This document shows positions 47,993 to 58,374 of a stretch of 64,000 bases of DNA, piece by piece. Source of the stretch: Beijerinckiaceae bacterium (GTDB lineage Bacteria; Pseudomonadota; Alphaproteobacteria; Rhizobiales; Beijerinckiaceae); contig CP024846.1 in assembly GCA_004564215.1 (NCBI GenBank), positions 620,001 to 684,000 of the forward strand. Direction: 5' to 3'. A model generated the notes under the pieces. The model searched no databases. It saw nothing but the letters and a program-made list of their open reading frames with translations, and was not told the DNA's origin. The translations under genes and the position numbers were made by a program. Every line of letters starts with the position of its first letter. The first letter of the stretch is position 1.

Positions 47993-49192
47993 TCACTCCG
48001 CGCGAAGCTGCTTATGGTGCTTTTCCTTTCTGCAGCGCAGATAGGTCGACAGGAAGACCTGGAGCGAAACTTTGCGTTGCCACAACCAGGCTGAAAAATT
48101 GCCAAGCCCGACCTCCCGCGCAAGCGTAGTCGACTCGGAAACCAACTTGCCCCCGAGATAGCTCGGGCATCCCGGGACCCTCGAGGCGATCGGCGGCCAA
48201 GCATCATCGAGAGCCGTCAAGGCATTCATATAATGATGCACGGAACAGGATTTTTTAACAAACGGCTTAGCGTTCGCAATCAGATGATCAATGACCAGCT
48301 TGCGGCCAAGCTGATCATTGTCGGTCGGCGAATCTTTTTCGTAATGGACCATGCAATGAAGATGCGGCTGTTTGGAAAAAACATTCGTGCCATGCAGTCG
48401 GTAGACCGCGAGCGGGCGGTCGATCAGAACGCTGCCCGTCATGATACCGACGCCGCGCAGAAGATAGGAGTCGGTGCAGCTGCGGAGCGTGGCTAAGCCT
48501 TCATTGTTCAAGAAAAGCCGAAGCGCATCGCGCCGAAAACAATTGCCGGACGTCGGCGCCCAGTACCAGCCGGTGACATCGCCTGGTTCAACCAGATGGA
48601 TTTGGGCTTCGATTGACGCATCGGGACTGTGCAGCCGCCAAACGGTGGGAGCATGTTCATCGATCCGTCGCAGCAGACCTGGTTTCTTGCCACGGCCTGA
48701 ACGCACATATTCGCTGAACCCATAAAAAGTTCCAAGAACAAACCGCGTCTCAACGGCTTGCAGCATGTCGGCCGAGGTGAAACCGACCGGGACGCGCAGC
48801 GAGAGGTGAACGAAAATATGCGTTTCGACGAAGACCGGAAGCAGAACATCGTCGGCATCGAGAAACACGACATATTCGCCGGAACTGGCCTCAAACCCCT
48901 CTTTCGAGGCAAGGCTTTGACCGCCATTATCGGTGCGTTGCAGAATTTTCGTGCTGGGATATCGGCTCTGGATATCGCGAAGAACGTCGGCGCTCTCGTC
49001 GCTCGAAGCATTGTCGACGATGATGCATTCTATATTTGGATATGTCTGTTCGAAAACCGAGTCGGCGGCTTGCTTCAGAAAGCGGCCGTAATTGTAATTG
49101 ACGATAATCACACTTACCAAAGGCAGGCTGAAAGGCAGGGAATGCGCTGTTTGGTCAGGATAGACTTGGTGGGTCTTAGCAATATCATCCAT
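47993..49192 (-). CDS. glycosyltransferase family 2
   Basis: A 399-residue inverting GT-A enzyme. The opening is VSVIIVNYNYGRFLKQAADSVF, with QTYPNIECIIVDNASSDES after it; the metal-binding motif is DADD in EYVVFLDADDVLLP; the acceptor region follows with a His-rich stretch. The C-terminal 200 residues are not of a recognised domain. The ATG at 49190-49192 has AAAGG 9 bp before it and is preferred over the GTG nine codons upstream. It converges with the UXS gene and belongs to the surface polysaccharide group. Confidence 0.88.
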   Translation of the reverse strand: MDDIAKTHQVYPDQTAHSLPFSLPLVSVIIVNYNYGRFLKQAADSVFEQTYPNIECIIVDNASSDESADVLRDIQSRYPSTKILQRTDNGGQSLASKEGFEASSGEYVVFLDADDVLLPVFVETHIFVHLSLRVPVGFTSADMLQAVETRFVLGTFYGFSEYVRSGRGKKPGLLRRIDEHAPTVWRLHSPDASIEAQIHLVEPGDVTGWYWAPTSGNCFRRDALRLFLNNEGLATLRSCTDSYLLRGVGIMTGSVLIDRPLAVYRLHGTNVFSKQPHLHCMVHYEKDSPTDNDQLGRKLVIDHLIANAKPFVKKSCSVHHYMNALTALDDAWPPIASRVPGCPSYLGGKLVSESTTLAREVGLGNFSAWLWQRKVSLQVFLSTYLRCRKEKHHKQLRAE

Positions 49193-49286
49193 GATCGCTG
49201 CCTTTGAAGGCCCCGCCACCCTGCGCCTATTGTCAGAATGCGATTGGACTGGGGTACCCTGGCTTCAAAATTGTTAAAAGAAACGT

Positions 49287-49952
49287 TTAAGCTGCGCGCG
49301 GCTTCCGCCGCAAACCGTAATCCTTGAATTTTTCAATTGTCTTTTCAACCTCCTCGTTCTCAAGCACACGCGGTATCCCCACCTGAAGGGCAACCGCATA
49401 TTGCTTGCAGAGCGTTTCCAGTTCGACGGCGAGCCACAATGCCTCGCGAAGATCCGGCCCCGTCGCAATCATACCATGATTGGCAAGCAAAGCGCAGCTG
49501 CGGTCGGCCAACGCCTCAAGCACGAAATCCGACAATTCCGCAGTGCCGTAAGTCGCATAAGGCGCGCATCGGATCGTCGGGCCGCCCGCAGCCGCAATCA
49601 TATAATGGACAGCCGGTATCTCCATACCGCAGATCGCGAAGGCGGTGGCATGGATGGAATGCGCATGAACGACCGCGTTGACGTCAGGGCGATTTTTCAA
49701 AATATCCCGATGGAAGCGCCATTCCGACGAGGGAGGCAATTTATGCTGGTAGCTCCCATCCATGTTCATGAAGACGATATCCTCAACCGCCATCTCGTCA
49801 TAGGGGAGGCCCGACGGCGTGATCAACACGCCGGCTTGCCAACGCACGGAAATATTGCCGGCGGTGCCCTGATTAATGCCCTGCGCAGTCATGCTCTTGC
49901 AGGCATCGATGATGGATTGACGGAGCGTTGTGTCGTCGCCGCTCGCGGCCAT
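49287..49952 (-). CDS. class II aldolase/adducin family protein
   Basis: A 221-residue zinc-dependent aldolase or epimerase of the AraD/FucA fold. Residues seen are GNISVRW, the catalytic Glu in PSSEWRFHRDI, the zinc-binding HAHSIHATAF and the later His in LLANHGMIATG. The ATG at 49950-49952 starts MAASGDDTTLRQ; a longer frame to 49970 overlaps eda. It follows eda on the same strand with the ED pathway genes. It may process a sugar phosphate such as fuculose- or ribulose-phosphate; the substrate cannot be read. Confidence 0.87.
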   Translation of the reverse strand: MAASGDDTTLRQSIIDACKSMTAQGINQGTAGNISVRWQAGVLITPSGLPYDEMAVEDIVFMNMDGSYQHKLPPSSEWRFHRDILKNRPDVNAVVHAHSIHATAFAICGMEIPAVHYMIAAAGGPTIRCAPYATYGTAELSDFVLEALADRSCALLANHGMIATGPDLREALWLAVELETLCKQYAVALQVGIPRVLENEEVEKTIEKFKDYGLRRKPRAA

Positions 49953-49966
49953 GGCTTTCCTTCCCC

Positions 49967-50614
49967 TCATGGGCGGCGGCCCAACGCAGAAGCTTCGCGC
50001 GCGAGCTGCTCGACCCTTGCGAAATCGCGCGCCTCAAGAAGCGCCGGCGCGACCATCCACGAACCGCCAACACAAGCCACATTGGACAACGCCAGATAGG
50101 CCGCAGCCTTCACCGCGTCGATACCGCCGGTCGGGCAGAAAATCAAATCGGGCAAGGGAGCCGAAAGAGAAGCGAGATATTTGGCGCCGCCCGCCGCCTC
50201 GGCCGGGAAAAACTTCATGGCAAGAAATCCCTGTTCTCGCAGTGCCATGGCTTCGGATGCGGTCGCCACACCCGGCAGCATCGGGATCGGGGCCCGCACG
50301 GCAGCCTCAAGCAAGCGGGGCGTCATCCCCGGGCTGACGAGAAACGCCGCCCCAGCCGCGGCGGCGGAAGCGATCTGATCCGGATCGAGAATCGTGCCGG
50401 CGCCAATGCACGCGTCAGGAAATGTCTTTGCGAGCGCCGCGATCGCGCTTTTCCCGGCGGCGGTGCGCAGGGTAACTTCGAGCACGGTCAACCCGCCCGC
50501 GATCAAGGCACGCGCCTGGGCGAGCGCATCCTCAATGCTGTGGACCGTGAGGACCGGAATGACCGGCGCGCGCCGCAACACCGCCAGGGTCGCCGTGCTA
50601 TGGGGATAAAGCAT
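49967..50614 (-). CDS. eda: 2-keto-3-deoxy-6-phosphogluconate aldolase
   Basis: Splits KDPG to pyruvate and glyceraldehyde-3-phosphate, the last step of the Entner-Doudoroff pathway. The 215 residues have the catalytic Glu in LEVTLRT, the GAGTILDPDQ segment, and the Schiff-base Lys in FLAMKFFPAEAAGG. The ATG at 50612-50614 gives the usual MLYPHSTATLAVLRRAPVIPVL opening; the frame is open upstream to 50755 but overlaps edd. It is downstream of edd by 38 bp. Confidence 0.95.
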   Translation of the reverse strand: MLYPHSTATLAVLRRAPVIPVLTVHSIEDALAQARALIAGGLTVLEVTLRTAAGKSAIAALAKTFPDACIGAGTILDPDQIASAAAAGAAFLVSPGMTPRLLEAAVRAPIPMLPGVATASEAMALREQGFLAMKFFPAEAAGGAKYLASLSAPLPDLIFCPTGGIDAVKAAAYLALSNVACVGGSWMVAPALLEARDFARVEQLAREASALGRRP

Positions 50615-50652
50615 GGTCAGCGCCCTTCCCTCGATGCGGCAAAGCTTGCCGG

Positions 50653-52464
50653 TCAGCCAAAAATGCTCGCGCCCAATTCTACTCCGCTCAGATGGGCGCG
50701 GAACATTTGAAACAGTTCCCGCCCGTAGCCATGCGCATGAGCCTCCAAATCGCAATCGGCGAGAGGCCGGCTTTGCAAAACCTCGGACGGAAGTTCGACC
50801 ATCAACGTGCCCTCTTCCGCATCAAGCGTGATGATGTCACCATCACGCAGGCGTGCAATCGGTCCGCCATCCAACGCCTCCGGAGTGACATGGATCGCGG
50901 CCGGCACTTTTCCCGAGGCGCCGGACATACGGCCATCCGTGACAAGCGCAACCCTGTGGCCCCGGCCCATCACCGAGGTGAGGACAGGTGTCAATTTGTG
51001 CAGTTCCGGCATGCCGATCGCTTTCGCGCCCTGAAAGCGAACCACCGCGACGAAATCGCACTCAAGCTCACCGGCGTTGAAGGCGGCCTCCAATTCCTGC
51101 TGCGCATGAAAGACGCGGGCCGGCGCGCGTATTTTGCGATGTTCTGGCGCCACCGCGCTGATCTTGATCACCGCGCGGCCGAGATTGCCATCCAGCACCT
51201 TTAGGCCACCATCCTTGGAAAACGGATGTGTCGCGGATCGCAAAACCCCTTCGTCCAAGCTGGCGGACGGCGCCGGGCGAAAGGCGAGCTTGCCGCCGTC
51301 GAGATAGGGCTCCTGCGCATAAAATTCGAGTGTATGGCCGGCAATTGTTTTTGCATCCGGATGCAGGAGCCCCGCCTGCAGCAAGGAGGCGATGAGAAAC
51401 CCGGTGCCGCCAGCCGCGGTAAAATGATTCACATCGGCCGTGCCGTTTGGATAGATGCGGGTCAGCAAGGGAACGGCTTTGGACACATCGGCGAAATCGT
51501 CGAGCGTCAAAACGATCCCGCCGGCGCGTGCCATGGCAATGAGGTGGATGACATGATTGGTCGAGCCTCCCGTGGCATGCAAAGCAACGATGCCGTTCAC
51601 GAAAGCGCGCTCGTCGAGAACGGATGCCACCGGCGTGTATTCATTGCCGAGCGCAGTGATCGCCAACGCCCGCTGCGCCGCCGCAACCGTCAGCGCATCC
51701 CGCAAGGGGGTGTTCGGATTGACGAAGGAACTGCCCGGCAAATGCAATCCCATCGCCTCCATCAGCATTTGATTGGAGTTGGCGGTTCCATAAAAAGTGC
51801 AGGTCCCCGCGGAATGATAAGATGCGGCTTCCGCCTCCAGCAACTCGGCGCGCGAAGCTTTGCCTTCCGCATGAAGTTGGCGAATCTTGGATTTGTGTTG
51901 GTTGGGCAGGCCTGAGGGCATCGGGCCGGCCGGGATGAAGACGGCCGGCAAATGTCCGTAGGCCTGGGCCGCGATGACAAGTCCCGGCACGATTTTGTCG
52001 CAAACGCCTAAAAAGACAGCAGCATCGAACATATCGTGCGACAATGCGATGACCGCAGACATTGCAATGACATCGCGCGAGAACAGCGAAAGCTCCATGC
52101 CGGCGCGGCCTTGCGTGATGCCGTCGCACATGGCCGGAACACCGCCGGCGACCTGGGCCACACCGCCCGCCTCGCGGGCCGCATGTTTGATGATCTTGGG
52201 AAAGCGCTCGTAGGGCTGGTGCGCCGAGAGCATGTCGTTATAGGCGGTCACAATGGCAAGATTGGCGGCGGTGCCGGTCCGCAGCTCTTGTTTTTCATGC
52301 GAGACACAGGCGGCAAAACCATGCGCGAGATTGGCGCAGCCGAGCGCGCCGCGCCGCGGTCCATTGCTCCGCATAGCCTCGACCCGGCGCAGATAGCTTG
52401 TTCGTGTCGGCTCGCTACGTGCGCGAATACGCGCGGTGACGTGGACGATTGTCGGCTGAAGCAT
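50653..52464 (-). CDS. edd: 6-phosphogluconate dehydratase
   Basis: Dehydrates 6-phosphogluconate to KDPG in the Entner-Doudoroff pathway. It is of the IlvD/Edd [4Fe-4S] family, here 603 residues. Cluster cysteines are seen in [32 protein letters not shown] and [16 protein letters not shown]. The conserved end LGASIFG matches the family. The ATG at 52462-52464 is used; two further starts lie 18-21 bp upstream. It is followed by eda and the aldolase gene. Confidence 0.96.
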   Translation of the reverse strand: MLQPTIVHVTARIRARSEPTRTSYLRRVEAMRSNGPRRGALGCANLAHGFAACVSHEKQELRTGTAANLAIVTAYNDMLSAHQPYERFPKIIKHAAREAGGVAQVAGGVPAMCDGITQGRAGMELSLFSRDVIAMSAVIALSHDMFDAAVFLGVCDKIVPGLVIAAQAYGHLPAVFIPAGPMPSGLPNQHKSKIRQLHAEGKASRAELLEAEAASYHSAGTCTFYGTANSNQMLMEAMGLHLPGSSFVNPNTPLRDALTVAAAQRALAITALGNEYTPVASVLDERAFVNGIVALHATGGSTNHVIHLIAMARAGGIVLTLDDFADVSKAVPLLTRIYPNGTADVNHFTAAGGTGFLIASLLQAGLLHPDAKTIAGHTLEFYAQEPYLDGGKLAFRPAPSASLDEGVLRSATHPFSKDGGLKVLDGNLGRAVIKISAVAPEHRKIRAPARVFHAQQELEAAFNAGELECDFVAVVRFQGAKAIGMPELHKLTPVLTSVMGRGHRVALVTDGRMSGASGKVPAAIHVTPEALDGGPIARLRDGDIITLDAEEGTLMVELPSEVLQSRPLADCDLEAHAHGYGRELFQMFRAHLSGVELGASIFG

Positions 52465-52599
52465 GCAGCGTTCAAGCCTCATCAAATAGCGGAGATCAGG
52501 AAAACGATCGTTCAGAGAGAGTAATATGATCGTTCACGCGGTGCAACACGGGTTTGCCGTTTCAGAGTCGCCCTTATCGATAGCAAACCCCATGCCCCA

Positions 52600-54075
52600 T
52601 CAATCGGTCTCTTCGTCCCAACTGCGTCCGTCGCGCTCAACGAGAGCGATCGCCGCCGCCGGGCCCCAGGTGCCCGCGAAATAAGGCCGCGGCGCTTCGT
52701 TCATCTGGTTCCAGGCTTCGCCGATCGGATCGATCCACCGCCAAGCCGCCTCCACCTCGTCGCGGCGCATGAACAAGGTTGCATTGCCGCGGATCACATC
52801 CATCAAAAGGCGCTCATAGGCTTCCGGCGCATAGATGCTGAAGGCTTCGGCAAAGTTCATGTCGAGGGGGACGTGCTGCAGCCGCATTCCACCGGCGCCG
52901 GGCTCCTTCAGCATCAGCCAGAGCTTGATGCCTTCGTCGGGCTGCAGCCTTATGGCCAGCCTAGTCTGCGAAATCTTGCCCGATTCGAGGCTAAAGATCG
53001 AATGCGGAACCTTACGAAAGGCAACGATGACTTCCGAAACTCTTTGCGGCAAGCGTTTGCCGGTCCGTAGATAGAATGGCGTGCCCGCCCACCTCCAGTT
53101 TGCGATTTCGACTTTGAGCGCGACAAAGGTCTCGGTCATGCTGTGCTCATTGCCGACCTCCTGCGTGTAGCTCGGAACGGCACCTCCCTCGCTCGCCCCG
53201 GCACGATATTGTCCGCGCACGGTCAGCCGTGCGGCATTGCTGGCGTCAATGGGGATCAGCGAATTCAAGACCTTCAATTTTTCATCCCGCACGGCATCCG
53301 CATGCAGCGAGGCCGGCGGCTCCATCGCGACGAGACACAGGAGCTGCAGCAAATGATTCTGCACCATGTCGCGCAAGGCCCCAGAACTTTCGTAATAGGC
53401 GGCGCGCCCCTCGACGCCGATCGACTCCGCGACAGTGATTTCGACATGATCGATATGGGCTGAATTCCACAATGGCTCGAACAGAGCATTGGCGAAGCGC
53501 AGCGCCATCAGATTTTGCACCGTCTCCTTGCCGAGATAATGATCGATGCGGAAGATCCGCTTCTCCGGAAAGACCGCGCCGATCGCATCATTGATGAAGG
53601 CAGCCGAAGCGCCGTCCTTGCCAATCGGCTTTTCGACGATAATGCGGGAGGAAGGCGTAACGAGCAAATGAGCAGCAAGCTGCTTGGCGATCTGACCGAA
53701 ATGATCCGGCCCCGTCGCAAGGTAGAAAGCCCGCACCCGCGCTGGATCGTCACCCAAGACCTTGGAAAGTTCGTCCCAACCGGTCTCTCCACTGATGTCG
53801 AGAACGACATAATGGATCATGTCGAGAAAGCTCTTGACCGCTTCCTCGCGTGCGATCCCGTCGGCAAACTGCTTCAGCGCCTTGGCGATCGACGCGCGGA
53901 ATGAGGTGTCATCCAAATGCTGGCGCGACACGCCAACGAGCCGGGTCGGCTGCGAGAATTGGCCGTCAAGATAACGGTGAAACAGGGCCGGAAAGAGCTT
54001 GCGGTGCGCGAGATCGCCGGTCCCGCCGAAGACGACCAGATCGAAGGGAGGTACCTTCAGGATACGCGATACCAT
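52600..54075 (-). CDS. zwf: glucose-6-phosphate 1-dehydrogenase
   Basis: Oxidises glucose-6-phosphate to 6-phosphogluconolactone with NAD(P)+, feeding the Entner-Doudoroff and pentose phosphate routes. The 491 residues have the coenzyme motif GGTGDLAHRKLFPALF, the EKPIGKD loop and the substrate-binding RIDHYLGKETVQNL. The C-terminal domain ends typically (GTWGPAAAIALVERDGRSW). It heads the run zwf-edd-eda-aldolase on the minus strand. The 135 bp to edd contains no 6-phosphogluconolactonase gene. Confidence 0.97.
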   Translation of the reverse strand: MVSRILKVPPFDLVVFGGTGDLAHRKLFPALFHRYLDGQFSQPTRLVGVSRQHLDDTSFRASIAKALKQFADGIAREEAVKSFLDMIHYVVLDISGETGWDELSKVLGDDPARVRAFYLATGPDHFGQIAKQLAAHLLVTPSSRIIVEKPIGKDGASAAFINDAIGAVFPEKRIFRIDHYLGKETVQNLMALRFANALFEPLWNSAHIDHVEITVAESIGVEGRAAYYESSGALRDMVQNHLLQLLCLVAMEPPASLHADAVRDEKLKVLNSLIPIDASNAARLTVRGQYRAGASEGGAVPSYTQEVGNEHSMTETFVALKVEIANWRWAGTPFYLRTGKRLPQRVSEVIVAFRKVPHSIFSLESGKISQTRLAIRLQPDEGIKLWLMLKEPGAGGMRLQHVPLDMNFAEAFSIYAPEAYERLLMDVIRGNATLFMRRDEVEAAWRWIDPIGEAWNQMNEAPRPYFAGTWGPAAAIALVERDGRSWDEETD

Positions 54076-54324
54076 CGCTTTCCTTTATCTTCTTTGGCCG
54101 CAAAGAAGGAGCCTCAAGGCTCACGCAGGCGCGACCTCGATTGGCAGCCCCGTGCATCATGGCACAGCCGCGCGGACAAGCAATACCCGCCTGCGAACGG
54201 TTTCATGGGCCTCCTGGGCGGTGCCGTATCCGTTCGCCGAGGGTGGTGGCACTCAGCCGACAAGGACAAGCTCGAAACTACATGGGCCTTTGTCAAACCA
54301 ATTGGCATGGTTCAGCGATCGGCC

Positions 54325-54912
54325 CTAGTCAAAAGACTCCTCGTCCCGGCGCGCCTTTGCGGCTTGCCCTTCGCTCAGGCGCCACCAAAAGGTCATGCCA
54401 ATCCCCATAAGAGTTACGAGGCCCAAGACCAAAAACAGAACAGACTCTGTGAGCCATGCAATCGCCGGTACGCCAAGCGCCATGGCAATGCCTAGAGCGC
54501 AGATGTGCCAGGATACATGAACTCCGGCGACAAAAGTGCCAAGCGCCAGCAGCATCAAAAGGGCCAACCCTGTCGCCGGCGTACTAAGCATTCTTTGAAC
54601 GTTGGGCAGGAGCACGATGTTCATGGCGACCAAAAAGGCCAGCCAATGGAGCGCTTGCGTCCAAACCATCCGAAACCGAAACTTGCGATCGTAAATATGG
54701 AACCACCCCGTGGTGATGCAGACGACTCCCATCGCGACCGCCAGAAACTCCCAATAGCCGATGAGGGGCTGGTGCGAGACGCTGGTATAGGCCACCCCCA
54801 ATATCGTGAGCACCAGCACGGCGATGTAGGGCAACTCCCTGAGCCAAAGCCTCGCCAAGCCGGAACGGACGGGGAGACCCTCCGGATTATGTGCCGCGTC
54901 CAAATCGCTCAT
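54325..54912 (-). CDS. multi-pass membrane protein of unknown function
   Basis: A 195-residue inner-membrane protein with about six hydrophobic segments (LPYIAVLVLTILGVAYTSVSH, WEFLAVAMGVVCITTGWFHIYD, WLAFLVAMNIVLLPNV, LALLMLLALGTFVAGVHVSWH and two more) and a charged C-terminal tail (AKARRDEESFD). His and Trp residues in TGWFHIYDRKFRF are conserved-looking, but I know no motif. GGGAAG 6 bp before the ATG at 54912 decides this start; the frame continues to 54969. It lies between zwf and the copper island without clear partners. Confidence 0.8.
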   Translation of the reverse strand: MSDLDAAHNPEGLPVRSGLARLWLRELPYIAVLVLTILGVAYTSVSHQPLIGYWEFLAVAMGVVCITTGWFHIYDRKFRFRMVWTQALHWLAFLVAMNIVLLPNVQRMLSTPATGLALLMLLALGTFVAGVHVSWHICALGIAMALGVPAIAWLTESVLFLVLGLVTLMGIGMTFWWRLSEGQAAKARRDEESFD

Positions 54913-55292
54913 CAGCATCTTCCCATCCATAATCGTCACCGGCTGCAATATTATAGGACGTCCACGCATAGCTATCCATCAGAGCGCCTGGAAGGCAATC
55001 ATTATCCGAGTGCTCGATCAGGACGATATCGCCCCAGAGCATGTTCCGAAAAAGTTGACCGACTTTTTCGATCAGAACATGCTCCACTCGTTGAACTTGA
55101 GCGATTCCTTTTCGATCAGATGATTCTATCTGATCGGGAAGCGCTCTAGCGCTCCCCACCTGTGCCACGGACTTAAATTTTAAAGAGACCTACTCGATCC
55201 CTACAGCATTGACTTAGCGCAAATGGCGGCGATGTCGAGTTCCCCGCGGGGATGGCGTTTTGGAATGGGCGTCAGGACGATCCGTCTGGGCC
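54913..55292. other. intergenic region with two palindromic elements
   Basis: No gene supported. It contains two nested inverted repeats, described in the next entry, between the 3' end of copA and the start of the membrane-protein gene. A scattered GC-rich stretch close to the copA end has no hairpin with a T-run. Confidence 0.5.
55037..55147. repeat. two palindromic repeats downstream of copA
   Basis: Element one (55037-55084) is an imperfect palindrome with arms GAGCATGTTCCGAAAAAGT and ACTTTTTCGATCAGAACATGCTC. Element two (about 55100-55147) has inner arms CGATCAGA/TCTGATCG and outer arms GAGCG/CGCTC. They may act as transcript ends for copA or mark interspersed repeats of this genome. 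Confidence 0.75.
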
Positions 55293-57896
55293 CTACTCGG
55301 CCGCGGCTTGCCGAAACCCCTCCGTTGCAGCGACCGGAACGGCGCTGCGCGGCTCGGTTGGAAAGAGCGGCTTAAAACGCCGCAATCGCAGCGCGTTCGA
55401 GACGACGAAAATCGACGAAAACGCCATGGCTCCCGCAGCCAGCATCGGCGACAAGAGAATGCCGAAGCTGGGAAAAAGCACGCCCGCCGCAACCGGGATC
55501 AGGACAATGTTGTAGCCAAAGGCCCAGAACAGATTTTGTTTGATGTTGCGCATTGTCACCCGGCTGAGCGCTACCGCCGTTGCCGCCGACCTGAGATCGC
55601 CGGCCATCAGCACGACATCGGCCGCCTCGATCGCGACATCCGTCCCGCCGCCGATCGCCAATCCGACATTGGCTTCCGCCAGTGCGGGCGCATCATTGAT
55701 GCCGTCTCCGACAAAGGCGATCGCCGAATGCCGCGCGCGAAGGGCCCGCAGCGCTTCGATCTTGCCGTCCGGCAGGACCTCGGCGACGATTTGATCGATC
55801 CCGACCGACTTGGCCACCGCTTCGGCGGTCCGCCGATTGTCGCCAGTCACCATCACGACCTCCAGGCCCTGCTCCCGCAAGGCCTGCACCGCTTGCCGCG
55901 CCGTGGGGGATATTGGGTCGGCAATAACGATCAAGCCGGCAAGCTTGCCGTCGATCGCGGCATAAAGCGGTGATTTTGCCCCCTGGCCGAACCGGGCCGC
56001 GGCATCCGCGAAGACGCCCACATCAATACCAAGCGCCGCCATATAGCGATCCGCTCCAACCGCGACGTGGTGCCGGTTCTTTCTTCCAAACTTCCAAAGC
56101 ATGAAGCGATCGGCACCCGCCGAGCCCTGCGGTCCTTCGACGTCGGCTTCGACTCCGAGGCCGGGTTTGGCAACGAAGTTGACCACCTGCCTTCGGATTG
56201 CGCCAGCCTGATCGGCGGCCTTGGCGACTGCCGCCGCGATGGGATGTTCGGAGCGCCCCTCCACCGCCGCGACCATTGCCAGCACTTCCGCAGGCTCGAA
56301 CCCCGGAGCCGTTAGGAAATCGGTGAGTTCCGGCCGGCCCTTAGTAATCGTCCCGGTCTTGTCGAGGGCAATGGCCGTCACATTTGCCAGCGTTTGCAGG
56401 GCATCCCCCTTCCGAAAAAGGATTCCCAATTGCGCTCCGCGCCCCGTGCCGACCATGATCGACGTCGGCGTGGCGAGCCCCATGGCGCATGGACAGGCGA
56501 TGATCAGCACGGCGACCATTTGGATCAACGCGTAGCTCAAAGGCGGCGCCGGCCCGAGCCAAAACCAGACGACGAAGGTCAGAGCGGCGACCGCTATCAC
56601 GGCCGGCACGAACCATGCCGTGACTTTGTCGGCAAGCGCCTGGATCGGCAGTTTCGCGCCCTGCGCCTGCTCGACCATGCGGATGATCTGGGCGAGCACG
56701 GTGTCGGCGCCGATTCTGGTCACCTTGAAATTAAAGCTCCCCGTTGTGTTCAGCGTGCCGCCAACGACCTCGCCGCCCACGCCCTTGGCCACGGGCCGCG
56801 GCTCTCCGGTCAGCATCGACTCGTCGAGGAAAGAGGAACCTTCGACCACTTGCCCGTCGACAGGCACTTTTTCGCCAGGCTTGACCACAACAATGTCGCC
56901 GATGACGACCTCATCGAGAGCCACTTCGGCCGGCGCCCCGGCCCGCAGGACCCGCGCGGTCCTGGGCTTGAGACCGATCAATTGTTCAATCGCGGCCCCC
57001 GCGCGCCCTTTGGCGCGCGCCTCCAGACTGCGCCCGACGAGAATCAGCGTGACGATGACCGCGGCGGATTCAAAATAGACGTGCGAGGTCCCGGCCGGAA
57101 ACAGCTGCGGGGCGAATGTAACCAGCGTTGAATAGGCAAAGGCGGCGCCGGAACCGAGCGCCACAAGCGCGTTCATATCGGGCGAGCCATGCCAAAGCGC
57201 GAGAATTCCGGTTTTGAAGAAGCGAAGGCCCGGACCAAACAGAACCAGCGCGGTCAGCACGAATTCGACGACCCTGCTTGTCTGCATGCCAATGGTCTGC
57301 ATGACGAACATATGGACCGGCGGAAAAAGGTGGGCGCCCATTTCCAACGCAAAAACCGGAGTCGTCAGGACCAACGCCATGACAACGGCGCGAAAAAGTT
57401 CTTTGGCTTCCGCCTGCCGTTCATCCGGTTTCGATTTGGTCGGCGCGTCCGGAGCAATCTCATGCGTCGGATAGCCCGCCGATGAGACGGCCTTGGCGAG
57501 AGCCTCCGCATTGGTCGCGCCGGCAAGGAAACGAACCGTGCCGGTCCTGGTCGCGAGGTTGACATTCGCCTCGACCACCCCGGCAATGCTCTTGAACGCC
57601 TTCTCGGCGCGACTGACGCAAGAGGCACAACTTAATTTCCCGATGTCGAACCGCGCCGTTTCGATCGGGGTCTCGTAGCCGGCCTTATGGATCGCGGCGA
57701 CGACTGCCTCCGCGTCGGGAGAAGTCTTGAAGCCGACCTCGGCGCGCTCCGTGGCGAGATTGACCGAGGCCGAAGCAACACCGGGCGCGGCACGAATGGC
57801 TTTCTCGACCCGCCCCACGCAGGACGCACAGGACATGCCCTTGACACGAAGGCTTATCGTCGCGGCGTGTTTCGGCTCGGCTGAAAGTGAAGACAT
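55293..57896 (-). CDS. copA: copper-translocating P1B-type ATPase
   Basis: Pumps Cu(I) from cytoplasm to periplasm. From the ATG at 57894-57896 it has 867 residues. Two heavy-metal-associated domains open the protein ([17 protein letters not shown] and [19 protein letters not shown], each with CxxC). The transmembrane metal site is ACPCAMG, the phosphorylation site DKTGTITKG, and the ATP-binding SEHPIA and [20 protein letters not shown] are present. An insert of about 40 residues in the nucleotide-binding domain ([20 protein letters not shown]) is unusual. The CopZ-like gene lies 17 bp upstream. Confidence 0.96.
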   Translation of the reverse strand: MSSLSAEPKHAATISLRVKGMSCASCVGRVEKAIRAAPGVASASVNLATERAEVGFKTSPDAEAVVAAIHKAGYETPIETARFDIGKLSCASCVSRAEKAFKSIAGVVEANVNLATRTGTVRFLAGATNAEALAKAVSSAGYPTHEIAPDAPTKSKPDERQAEAKELFRAVVMALVLTTPVFALEMGAHLFPPVHMFVMQTIGMQTSRVVEFVLTALVLFGPGLRFFKTGILALWHGSPDMNALVALGSGAAFAYSTLVTFAPQLFPAGTSHVYFESAAVIVTLILVGRSLEARAKGRAGAAIEQLIGLKPRTARVLRAGAPAEVALDEVVIGDIVVVKPGEKVPVDGQVVEGSSFLDESMLTGEPRPVAKGVGGEVVGGTLNTTGSFNFKVTRIGADTVLAQIIRMVEQAQGAKLPIQALADKVTAWFVPAVIAVAALTFVVWFWLGPAPPLSYALIQMVAVLIIACPCAMGLATPTSIMVGTGRGAQLGILFRKGDALQTLANVTAIALDKTGTITKGRPELTDFLTAPGFEPAEVLAMVAAVEGRSEHPIAAAVAKAADQAGAIRRQVVNFVAKPGLGVEADVEGPQGSAGADRFMLWKFGRKNRHHVAVGADRYMAALGIDVGVFADAAARFGQGAKSPLYAAIDGKLAGLIVIADPISPTARQAVQALREQGLEVVMVTGDNRRTAEAVAKSVGIDQIVAEVLPDGKIEALRALRARHSAIAFVGDGINDAPALAEANVGLAIGGGTDVAIEAADVVLMAGDLRSAATAVALSRVTMRNIKQNLFWAFGYNIVLIPVAAGVLFPSFGILLSPMLAAGAMAFSSIFVVSNALRLRRFKPLFPTEPRSAVPVAATEGFRQAAAE

Positions 57897-57913
57897 CAAT
57901 GATTTGCCTTGGG

Positions 57914-58171
57914 TCAATTGGACGAATTGGCGTTCTCAACCGCACACTCATAGCCGGCAACACCTATCGCGGCGATGACTGCAGCAATGTCCGGCGTCCC
58001 GGAAAAATATACCTCGGCGCGCTTCGTCGCGAGATTGACCGAAGCCGAAGCGACGCCCGGCGTCGCGCGGATCGCTTTCTCGACCCGGCCCACGCAGGAC
58101 TCACAGGCCATGCCCTCGACACGAATACTGACGGGAGCGGTTTTGCTGGGGTTGGCAGATAGGGAGGACAT
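57914..58171 (-). CDS. CopZ-like heavy-metal-associated domain protein
   Basis: An 85-residue cytoplasmic copper chaperone. The metal-binding loop is [17 protein letters not shown]. Its sequence is close to the first HMA domain of the adjacent CopA: both begin SSLSA, share [12 protein letters not shown] and [11 protein letters not shown], and end in a GYE segment, so one likely arose by tandem duplication of the other. The ATG at 58169-58171 has GAGGA-type sequence before it and is preferred over the longer frame to 58216. It ends 17 bp before the copA start. Confidence 0.9.
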   Translation of the reverse strand: MSSLSANPSKTAPVSIRVEGMACESCVGRVEKAIRATPGVASASVNLATKRAEVYFSGTPDIAAVIAAIGVAGYECAVENANSSN

Positions 58172-58374
58172 GGAAGCTTCCTTTACAAATAGTTGAGCTA
58201 AAGGGTGCCCTTGCATCCTAGATCATCGCAGTCAGCCGCGAAAACAAGGGTTGAGGCAGCTTGTAGCACCGCCCCCGCTCATCGGGCGGGCGGAATTGCG
58301 TCGCCTACCACGGGCGGATCGAGGAGATCTGCACATTTTCAGGGCGACGACCGAACCCAAAACCGAATCGATTG

